The position numbers were made by a program, and so were the translations under genes. From CAYZXL01 sp964482435 (GTDB taxonomy: Bacteria > Auribacterota > JABMQX01): a stretch of DNA of 7,731 bases. The stretch covers positions 1 through 7,731 of the forward strand of contig CAYZXL010000119.1 of assembly GCA_964482435.1 (NCBI GenBank), written 5' to 3'. Positions 1-5,015 of the stretch are shown here, piece by piece (position 1 is the stretch's first letter; each line of letters starts with the position of its first letter). The notes under the pieces were generated by a model. The model saw only the letters and a list, made by a program, of their open reading frames with translations. It did no database searches and was not told the origin of the DNA.

Positions 1-66
1 TGAATCACCCTCAAAAAAACCTCGAAATCCCAATCAGGTGCGGAAGTTGGGTTAGGGGCGATCCCC

Positions 67-333
67 ATGATTGTTTTCGGTGCGGCGGCCGCGGCCGGCA
101 CGGCGATCCGGCGCATGGGGGAGGGCGGAGCGTCCTCAGGTTCGGGTCCGTCGTCGAGGAGCCAGTCAAACGTCTCGACGCCCACGGCATCGTCTCAAGT
201 CAGCGTCGGGCCTTACGGTTACTACGATGACTACGATGACTACGATGACCACGATGAGGACGACTACGACGACGATGAGTTCGAGCCGGTGTTTCGGTTT
301 GACAAGCAAACCGGCGTTCTCGAGGAAGTGTGA
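67..333 (+). CDS. Small protein with Tyr/Asp-rich acidic C-terminal tail
   Basis: The 88-residue product is not a family I recognise. Residues 2-14 form a short Ala/Gly-rich hydrophobic stretch, too short for a sure membrane helix, followed by Arg-Arg. Residues 19-48 are Ser/Gly/Thr-rich and probably disordered. Residues 50-72 are a run of Tyr, Asp and Glu, partly encoded by a 9-bp tandem repeat, and the protein ends FRFDKQTGVLEEV. The ATG at 67 follows an AGGGG stretch at about 53-57. The overlapping reading frame from 71 is a shadow up to the next gene's start at 431. A very acidic tail could bind a basic partner, metal or nucleic-acid-binding protein, but that is inference. It is first in the visible operon, split from the rest by a GC-rich hairpin. 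The TGA at 1-3 may be the stop of an upstream gene. Confidence 0.6.
   Translation: MIVFGAAAAAGTAIRRMGEGGASSGSGPSSRSQSNVSTPTASSQVSVGPYGYYDDYDDYDDHDEDDYDDDEFEPVFRFDKQTGVLEEV
223..258 (+). repeat. 9-bp tandem repeat encoding Tyr-Asp-Asp
   Basis: Three perfect copies of TACGATGAC lie at 223-231, 232-240 and 241-249, followed by a degenerate copy, CACGATGAG, at 250-258. Each unit encodes Tyr-Asp-Asp in frame within the first gene. Because the unit is a multiple of three, copy-number change would lengthen or shorten the acidic tail without breaking the frame. Confidence 0.85.
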
Positions 334-350
334 CGTGGGAAGCAGGCGAA

Positions 351-389
351 ACGGCGGGCGTCCGGCGTTCATTCCGCGGCGCCCGCCGT
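351..389 (+). promoter_or_regulatory. GC-rich stem-loop between first and second genes
   Basis: ACGGCGGGCG (351-360) is the exact reverse complement of CGCCCGCCGT (380-389), giving a 10-bp stem. After a single bulged T, CCG (362-364) can pair with CGG (377-379) and lengthen it, leaving a 12-nt loop. It starts 18 bases after the first gene's stop and ends 41 bases before the second gene's start. No T-run follows, so it is not a classical intrinsic terminator. An attenuator, an mRNA-stability or processing element, or a terminator of the T-poor kind are the options. It would allow the acidic-tail gene to be expressed at a different level from the rest. Confidence 0.6.
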
Positions 390-430
390 GTCCCGCCTCT
401 CAAACTGAGCTTCAGAAAAGGATTAGGCCT

Positions 431-742
431 ATGCCCCAATGGTTAGCAACGGATGGTAGAGGGCGTCTGGCGCTTTTTGCTGAAAGCCTGACGGGCCGCT
501 TTGAGAAATCGACCGGACAGTGCAGCTACCAGGGCACTAATGCCATGGTCGTGTATGAGGACCACAACTCCGGGCTAAGACGGACCTTAATCGCCGAGCA
601 GATGATTGTATCGGAGGACGAGAGGTTTGTTTACTTCAGAGCGGAAGGCCAACTCGTGGAACAAACCGAGAGAGTTGGCCAGACCGGTAGAGTATCGGCT
701 CGACGCGCGCGAGGAGAAGAGGTTCAAGTTGGCAACAGATAG
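431..742 (+). CDS. Conserved-looking 103-residue protein of unknown function
   Basis: I recognise no domain. The protein starts MPQWLATDGRGRL and appears soluble, with alternating hydrophobic and charged residues through about 1-75, including AMVVYED at 39-45 and RFVYFRA near 65-71, as expected of a small beta-rich fold. The last 25 residues are Arg/Glu/Gly-rich and probably flexible. It has no signal peptide, membrane helix or zinc-ligand cluster (one Cys only). The ATG at 431 is the first ATG in this frame after the upstream gene ends, with AAAAGG at 416-421 nine bases upstream. Its 3' end overlaps the start of the AAA ATPase gene by 14 bp, so the two are probably translationally coupled, and the product may act with that ATPase as an adaptor or regulator. 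That role is inferred from position only. Confidence 0.7.
   Translation: MPQWLATDGRGRLALFAESLTGRFEKSTGQCSYQGTNAMVVYEDHNSGLRRTLIAEQMIVSEDERFVYFRAEGQLVEQTERVGQTGRVSARRARGEEVQVGNR
711..722 (+). promoter_or_regulatory. Ribosome binding site deciding the TTG start of the AAA ATPase
   Basis: The purine-rich GAGGAGAAGAGG lies six bases before TTG at 729, whereas the upstream TTG at 606 has no comparable site and would overlap the preceding gene by 137 bases. The 729 start leaves a 14-bp overlap, typical of coupled genes, so it is preferred. Confidence 0.7.
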
Positions 743-2861
743 CAGCAAACGAAAAGAGCTGGTCGCCGAGGTTAGGCGCGGTCAGGGCCCCTGTACACAC
801 CCGGGCGCCATCGCGATCTCTCAATTAATCTCCGCGGAGCTGAAGCTTGAGCCCGGAGACCCTGTTCTGGTCGTCGGGGCGAGACAGACGGTGGCAGTTG
901 TCGAAGCAATAGAGCCGTTGACCGGCAAGTCGGTCTACCTCGGGAGGGTTGTCACGGCGAATGCCAGGGCCCAACAGCATGTGGGATTACGACCCCTCCA
1001 CGGCATCCCCATAGCAGAACAGGTTGTTATCGTAACGGGCGACGGCGCAGAGAACGACCCCCAACAGATGAAGACTTCACTTAGTGGGTTGTACCTTTGC
1101 GAAGGGGACGAAATAGAACTCCCCGCAACAGGTTTAATGAAGTGCAACGGAGTTGTTTCTCGTACTGCACCGGACGGTGTCGTCCAGGTCGGCGACGATA
1201 CGCGCATAGTCGCGAGAAAATCCTTTGCGGATACCAGGTCCGCCGCTGACTTCGCCTGTCTCGGCGGCATGAGAGAAGCCATCGACACGATAAAAGACAT
1301 CGAGTTGAGACTCCTGAATCACTCCCTGCTTGGAAGGCACGGTTCGGGGCCAGTGAAGGCTACAGTTTTCCATGGTGCTCATGGAATAGGCAAATCGCGT
1401 CTTGCAGGGAGCGTGGTCAACGAATCGAGTGTCAACTCCTTCTTGCTCAGGGGGACGGTCCTAGCGGGACTCGACTCTGGGGAAATCGAGCGCCGGCTCA
1501 AAGAAACCTTTGCCGAGGCCAGGAACCAGGCGCCCTCATTTATTGTCGTGGACGACCTTGACCTTGTTTGCCCAAGGCGAGGCCAGTATAGCCAACCGGA
1601 TGAAAAGCGAGCAGTGACAACCTTCCTCGGGCTGCTCGACGACATTTCTGCCGAGGATAAGGTGACGGTGATCGCGACCGCCAGCAGTCTGGAAGCCCTG
1701 GACCCAGCTCTGCGAAGAGCGGGAAGATTTGACGTGGAATTTGAGATCGGCCTGCCCAACGTCCAAGAGAGAACGGAAGTCCTGCGCATATACACCTGTT
1801 CTTTCCCCTTGGCTGGGGACGTGGACTTGGAGCGCATAGCTGAGGCGGCTCACGGCTTTACGGGCGCGGATCTCGAGCTCCTCTGCAAGAACACACTGTG
1901 GCACGCCATCAAAAGGCAGGTTCCGATTGAGCGATTGCGCCCTCTCCCGCACCCGGGCACACGAACTCACGAGCCGCATCATGACTTTATTATCGAGCAA
2001 TCTGACTTTCTCAACTGCGCGAGAAAGATAAGTCCCAGCTTGGGACGAGAGGTTATTGCCGAAGTACCGAAGGTGGCCTGGGACGACGTCGGCGGTTACC
2101 CAGACGTCAAGGACGAGCTCCTCAAGCAGGTGGTCACACCCTGGGCGAATCGCTCTTTGGCCAGAGGTCTTGGGATTCAGGTGCCCAAGGGCGTGCTCCT
2201 GTGCGGCCCGCCGGGGACGGGGAAGACTTACATTGCCCTTGCGTTAGCCGCAAGACTCAACTGTAAGGTCATAGTTGTGAGGTCTTCGTCGCTCCTGTCA
2301 AAATGGCTTGGAGAGTATGAGCAAAACATATCGCGCGTTTTCGAGGTCGCGAGGAAAGCGGCGCCAGTAGTGGTGATCATGGACGAGGTCGACACCATCG
2401 CGGCGAGGCGCGGAGGAGGAACCGGCGAGGGAAATCGCGCGATGGACTCTGGTCTAAACTGCGTTCTCGAGTATCTCGACGGCGTGCAAGAAATGCTGGA
2501 CGTTTTCTTAGTCTGCATCACTAACAGGCCTGACATGTTGGACGAAGCGTTCACCCGCTCCGGACGAATAGGAAAACACATCTACGTTGGGAAGCCCGAC
2601 CAAGAAGCGAGAAAAGAAATATTCCAAGTTCACCTCGGGCGCGTGAAAGCCTGTTTAGAAGGCGTGGACGTCACCGAACTCGCCAATCTCAGCCACGGCA
2701 TGGTCGGCGCCGACATCAAGGAGCTGGTGCGCGATGCCACCACGGAAGCCTTCTTTGAATACACGGCTTCCGGCGCCGGGTCGCAGTTCGTCTTACACCG
2801 GCGTCACCTCATGCACGCACTTGAGACTGTGGCAACCAAGGTCAGGAGCAAGAACGGATGA
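729..2861 (+). CDS. Cdc48/p97-like AAA+ ATPase (N domain, D1, D2) with degenerate D1
   Basis: A 710-residue two-ring AAA+ ATPase that should use ATP to unfold or extract proteins in the cytoplasm. Residues about 20-165 resemble the Cdc48/VAT double-psi-barrel N domain, with the typical TAPDG...V...T.I stretch from 146. D1 has Walker A GAHGIGKS (216-223), a Walker-B-like IVVDDLD (272-278) with Asp where the catalytic Glu belongs, Ala318 at the sensor-1 Asn position, and arginine fingers in RRAGR (329-333). D2 is intact: GPPGTGKT (493-500), VVVIMDE (547-553), sensor-1 Asn599, arginine fingers Arg610 and Arg613, and an aromatic pore-loop motif KWLG (525-528). Cdc48 proteins are usually 720-810 residues, so this is near complete. 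It ends without a C-terminal HbYX proteasome-docking motif. A longer form from TTG 606 is possible but less likely. Its stop overlaps the peptidase start (ATGA), suggesting coupled production. Confidence 0.95.
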   Translation: MATDSSKRKELVAEVRRGQGPCTHPGAIAISQLISAELKLEPGDPVLVVGARQTVAVVEAIEPLTGKSVYLGRVVTANARAQQHVGLRPLHGIPIAEQVVIVTGDGAENDPQQMKTSLSGLYLCEGDEIELPATGLMKCNGVVSRTAPDGVVQVGDDTRIVARKSFADTRSAADFACLGGMREAIDTIKDIELRLLNHSLLGRHGSGPVKATVFHGAHGIGKSRLAGSVVNESSVNSFLLRGTVLAGLDSGEIERRLKETFAEARNQAPSFIVVDDLDLVCPRRGQYSQPDEKRAVTTFLGLLDDISAEDKVTVIATASSLEALDPALRRAGRFDVEFEIGLPNVQERTEVLRIYTCSFPLAGDVDLERIAEAAHGFTGADLELLCKNTLWHAIKRQVPIERLRPLPHPGTRTHEPHHDFIIEQSDFLNCARKISPSLGREVIAEVPKVAWDDVGGYPDVKDELLKQVVTPWANRSLARGLGIQVPKGVLLCGPPGTGKTYIALALAARLNCKVIVVRSSSLLSKWLGEYEQNISRVFEVARKAAPVVVIMDEVDTIAARRGGGTGEGNRAMDSGLNCVLEYLDGVQEMLDVFLVCITNRPDMLDEAFTRSGRIGKHIYVGKPDQEARKEIFQVHLGRVKACLEGVDVTELANLSHGMVGADIKELVRDATTEAFFEYTASGAGSQFVLHRRHLMHALETVATKVRSKNG

Positions 2862-3505
2862 AGCTTTTTGCCTTTCGCCATTCGGACGGGATTCCCCTGA
2901 GCGGTCTCGCCGACGTGTGCCGGAGGGTCGGCGCGATCCTGGGCATCACGCCCACTCTGGTGGAGCAGGCCGTAGGCGATATCGAGCCTAATCAGTTGTT
3001 TGCGGTATCAACAGCCCCGCCGAGCAGCAATGAGCCCGTGGTGGCGATAGTCTTCACGACCCGACCGCCTGACGAAAGCGTCCTCGGCGAAGGCGTGGAG
3101 CGGAGCAGGGGCGCGTGGGTCCGTTTCAATCCGGATACTGACAGAACGGTTCAAGCCGTCCTCCACGAGCTCGGCCACATTTGCGAAGCCGGCCACTGCA
3201 CAAAGAAATCGTGCCTGATGTTTCAGTACCAGGTTGAACGCCATATGAATGGCGCGGGCCTTAGCGATTTATTCTGTGACTCGTGTCTCAGGGCGATCAT
3301 GGAGAGTTGGGTGTACCGCCGCCTCCGCGCTGGACAGCAAACATCGGAAAGACCGCCTATACCGGAGGCGCCACGGACTGCCGCCCAAGCTTCCCTAGGC
3401 CCTCAGGAACACAGAGAGGCGGTCCCGCGGAGGGCATTCCCGGACTGGTCGCTGCCAAGAACGGAGTTTATTCGGCAAGTCAAGCAGTTCTTCGACTTCG
3501 AGTAA
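2858..3505 (+). CDS. Archaemetzincin-type zinc metallopeptidase (family M54)
   Basis: A 215-residue probable zinc peptidase of the archaemetzincin family. The signature is HELGH at 103-107 (zinc ligands His103 and His107, catalytic Glu104), third ligand His113, then Cys114, Cys119, the Met121 of the Met-turn, and Cys140-x2-Cys143. These cysteines form the structural second zinc site of archaemetzincins. Position 110, Gly in the metzincin consensus HExxHxxGxxH, is Glu. The domain fills residues 1 to about 155. The remaining 60 residues are Pro/Ala/Arg-rich, unlike the compact family members, and end in an aromatic-acidic patch (FFDFE). ATG 2858 has AGGAG at 2844-2848 and overlaps the ATPase stop by 4 bp. 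Family substrates are poorly known. Linkage suggests it acts on, or is fed by, the AAA unfoldase (inference). No signal peptide is seen, so it is probably cytoplasmic. Confidence 0.9.
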   Translation: MKLFAFRHSDGIPLSGLADVCRRVGAILGITPTLVEQAVGDIEPNQLFAVSTAPPSSNEPVVAIVFTTRPPDESVLGEGVERSRGAWVRFNPDTDRTVQAVLHELGHICEAGHCTKKSCLMFQYQVERHMNGAGLSDLFCDSCLRAIMESWVYRRLRAGQQTSERPPIPEAPRTAAQASLGPQEHREAVPRRAFPDWSLPRTEFIRQVKQFFDFE

Positions 3506-3510
3506 AGGAG
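3505..3510 (+). promoter_or_regulatory. Ribosome binding site for the TTG start of the AN1 protein
   Basis: AAGGAG begins inside the peptidase stop codon region and lies seven bases before TTG at 3518. The consensus match and ideal spacing justify the TTG start over later ATG codons in the same frame. Confidence 0.75.
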
Positions 3511-3517
3511 AATCACG

Positions 3518-4147
3518 TTGTCGTGTAGAACCTACAGTGTCGCGTTTGCCAATAGCGCCTTGACCGCGGCGATCAGAGAGACACTGCCCAGAATGGCGCG
3601 GCGCGAGATTCCCGACTGGAGGCGCGAGGCCTTGGCCAAGCTGGAATGGAGTCCCATCCAGGGCGGAGAGTTCAAAATCCCTGATGAGCTTTTTGAGTTC
3701 GACGTTCCGGATGAGTGGAGCGCTGCTGATGGAATCAAAGGGGAGAAAGTAATGGTCTCGACGCGCGGCGACGGCCTGACCCTGATACTGTCCGACGGGA
3801 ACATGCGCGAAGAGAGCTGCGAGCAGGTGGTTCGGCGGTTCGTTCAGGAACTCCACACGAAGGCGACCGGCAGAGCTCTGGCTGAAGAGGAGATAAAGGT
3901 CTCCACTGTCGCTTTTCTGCCCCGCTACGTGTGCGAATTCTGCAGCGGACAAATAACCGACCTCCCTTACACGTGCCCGGTTTGCGGTCGCTGCTTCTGC
4001 TACGAACATAGAAGACCTGAGACTCACGGGTGCGAGCGAGCTCGCGCGACTAACAAAACTTGTCTTTCTGACGACAGGACTCTCGATTCTGCACGTTCCC
4101 GTAAGCAGGGGCCCACCGTCCTGGTCAGAAAGGTGCCGTGCGGCTGA
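3518..4147 (+). CDS. AN1-type zinc finger protein, probable adaptor of the Cdc48-like ATPase
   Basis: A 209-residue protein with a complete AN1 zinc finger at 139-172. The ligands are Cys139, Cys142, Cys153, Cys156, Cys161, His164, His170 and Cys172, spaced C-x2-C-x10-C-x2-C-x4-C-x2-H-x5-H-x-C, which fits the AN1 consensus exactly. AN1 fingers bind two zinc ions and mediate protein contacts. In eukaryotes several AN1 proteins bind Cdc48/p97 or the proteasome. Residues 1 to about 135 form a mixed alpha/beta region I do not recognise, with a hydrophobic strand at VSTRGDGLTLILSDG and a helix after it. They are a candidate substrate- or partner-binding domain. The tail (173-209) is polar and basic. 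The neighbouring frame here encodes a hydrophobic stretch, so the true C-terminus may differ. The gene follows the peptidase by 12 bases, and a gap of about 180 bp comes after it. Confidence 0.9.
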   Translation: MSCRTYSVAFANSALTAAIRETLPRMARREIPDWRREALAKLEWSPIQGGEFKIPDELFEFDVPDEWSAADGIKGEKVMVSTRGDGLTLILSDGNMREESCEQVVRRFVQELHTKATGRALAEEEIKVSTVAFLPRYVCEFCSGQITDLPYTCPVCGRCFCYEHRRPETHGCERARATNKTCLSDDRTLDSARSRKQGPTVLVRKVPCG

Positions 4148-4177
4148 CGCCGACGGGACGGCTTAGGTGGAAGTAGG

Positions 4178-4195
4178 CCGACCACGTTCGGTCGG
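4178..4195 (+). promoter_or_regulatory. Short stem-loop in the AN1 to second zinc-finger gap
   Basis: CCGACC (4178-4183) and GGTCGG (4190-4195) are perfect reverse complements around a 6-nt loop. No T-run follows, so termination is doubtful. It may be a weak attenuator, a processing site or a chance hairpin. The operon clearly continues past it in the same direction. Confidence 0.35.
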
Positions 4196-4232
4196 AAGAT
4201 AGGCGGCGGTTGAGGCTGACAAAAGAGAGGAA

Positions 4233-4310
4233 ATGCGAGGCGTCGGCGAGCTGGCGTTGGCAGACCCACTGGTCCAGGTGAGGAAAGGTCCCTGCTTGAA
4301 CTCTTTATAA
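4233..4310 (+). other. Short reading frame, possibly the displaced N-terminus of the next gene
   Basis: ATG 4233 sits just after AAAAGAGAGG (4221-4230) and opens 25 codons starting MRGVGELALADPLVQV before TAA at 4308-4310. In the next frame, protein-like sequence (LLELFITKDGAEK) runs from about 4292 without a stop straight into the ATG at 4331, yet no start codon precedes it in that frame. A one-base shift near 4280-4292 would join the two into a single N-terminus. This may be a sequencing indel, a real frameshift or recoding. The remaining bases of the gap (4148-4232) hold only the small hairpin and no gene I can support. Confidence 0.4.
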
Positions 4311-4330
4311 CCAAGGACGGCGCGGAGAAG

Positions 4331-4759
4331 ATGGAAGGTCTGACAAGAAAGGAACTCCTCGAGCTGCTGAACAGCTCCGGCCCTCGAACCCGCAAGACCG
4401 TGGTGCGAACTGTCGAAGGCAAAGTCTCGCAGGACGGCGTTTCGTTCGTCAAGGAGTCCTTGGGCTTCATGCAACCCGACGGCACGGTGCGCAGCATAGA
4501 GCTCATAGGCACCTTCACCTGCGGCTGCGGGCATCTTACCGATCAGCAGACCCGCTTACTCTCGGTATGTACAAAATGTGGAAACTACACCTGTTCATCC
4601 TCCTCTCCGCAGTGCTCCTTCACCTGCCAGGGGTGTGGAAAGAGCTTTTGCCGACAACACATATCTGTATATGCAGACGGCGAATGCTATTGCTCAAAGT
4701 GCAGGTGGAGAAAATGGCTCAGGTGTTTCTTCGACTTGAAGAAGAGGAGCAAATCGTGA
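4331..4759 (+). CDS. Cys-rich treble-clef-like zinc finger protein with basic tail
   Basis: A 142-residue protein, perhaps longer at the N-terminus (see 4233-4310). Residues 1-63 are an unrecognised helical and strand region. The zinc cluster spans 64-124: Cys64-x-Cys66, His68, Cys80-x2-Cys83, Cys88, Cys95, Cys99-x2-Cys102-x4-Cys107-x2-His110, then Cys119, Cys121 and Cys124. The C-x2-C-x4-C-x2-H block has the same spacing as the second half of the AN1 finger in the upstream gene. A repeated CxxCGxxxC pattern occurs at 80-88 and 99-107, so at least two zinc sites in a RING/AN1-like treble clef are likely, though I cannot name the family. The tail (125-142) is aromatic and Lys/Arg-rich and could touch membrane lipid or nucleic acid. 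The ATG has only a weak GGAG close upstream. Its TGA overlaps the GTG start of the membrane protein. Confidence 0.75.
   Translation: MEGLTRKELLELLNSSGPRTRKTVVRTVEGKVSQDGVSFVKESLGFMQPDGTVRSIELIGTFTCGCGHLTDQQTRLLSVCTKCGNYTCSSSSPQCSFTCQGCGKSFCRQHISVYADGECYCSKCRWRKWLRCFFDLKKRSKS
4744..4749 (+). promoter_or_regulatory. Ribosome binding site for the GTG start of the membrane protein
   Basis: GAGGAG inside the end of the zinc-finger gene lies six bases before GTG 4756. The GTGA overlap with the upstream stop fits translational coupling. An earlier ATG in this frame, at 4567, would give a long overlap through the zinc-finger gene and is rejected. Confidence 0.75.
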
Positions 4760-5013
4760 AGTGGCTGTTGCTTCTCCTTGTCGTGCTGCTTGTTGCCGGA
4801 CCACTCCGGCGGCGGTTTCTGCGTGCCTGGCGCTTCACCTTTCCTGCGGTCTTGGGTGGGGTCGTCGGCTACGTTCTGGCGACCATGTTCGTCTCGTACG
4901 GAAGCCCGAGGTGGCTCTTGACCTTTGGCCTCTTCGCCGGCGCATTCATACTGGGCGCAGCCGGCAAAAAATGGCTCGACGAAAACCTCGGCCCCCCGAA
5001 ACAAGGTAGCTAA
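4756..5013 (+). CDS. Small three-helix integral membrane protein
   Basis: The 85-residue product has three hydrophobic segments at about 3-17, 28-48 and 53-70. The loop after helix 1 is strongly basic (RRRFLRAWR, 18-26), and Lys-Lys follows helix 3. By the positive-inside rule this predicts N-terminus out, helix 1-2 loop in, and a cytoplasmic polar tail of about 15 residues. Gly-rich helices 2 and 3 could pack tightly or oligomerise. I do not recognise the family. The GTG start has a good ribosome binding site and a 4-bp overlap with the zinc-finger gene, and the next gene starts two bases after its stop. Its likely role is to hold the zinc-finger protein or the HerA-like ATPase at the membrane, but this is inferred from context only. 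A small holin-like or immunity-type protein is an alternative. Confidence 0.8.
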   Translation: MKWLLLLLVVLLVAGPLRRRFLRAWRFTFPAVLGGVVGYVLATMFVSYGSPRWLLTFGLFAGAFILGAAGKKWLDENLGPPKQGS

Positions 5014-5015
5014 AG

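Noticed and set aside
1..66. Promoter for the operon
   Set aside because: The 66 bases before the first start show no convincing -35/-10 pair. The operon may begin upstream of the window.
71..430. Long second-frame extension upstream of the 103-residue protein
   Set aside because: It overlaps the first gene, gives an Arg/Thr-rich shadow translation, and the ATG at 431 has its own ribosome site.
606..728. Longer AAA ATPase from the TTG at 606
   Set aside because: It overlaps the preceding gene by 137 bases, has no good ribosome site, and adds 41 Arg-rich residues unlike a Cdc48 N-terminus. TTG 729 fits better.
2820..2861. C-terminal HbYX proteasome-docking motif on the ATPase
   Set aside because: The protein ends KVRSKNG, with no hydrophobic-Tyr-X terminus.
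3395..4027. 210-codon minus-strand open frame
   Set aside because: It lies opposite the peptidase end and AN1 gene, which carry clear motifs. The translation shows no domain and is explained as an antisense shadow of GC-rich coding DNA.
4567..4755. N-terminal extension of the membrane protein from ATG 4567
   Set aside because: It runs through the Cys-rich region of the zinc-finger gene in another frame. GTG 4756 with GAGGAG upstream and a 4-bp overlap is the better start.
431..4759. Hidden ubiquitin-like modifier or conjugation enzymes
   Set aside because: I looked for a C-terminal Gly-Gly, an E1 or E2 active-site Cys context and a JAB motif in the products and found none. The AN1 protein ends in Cys-Gly, which is not enough.
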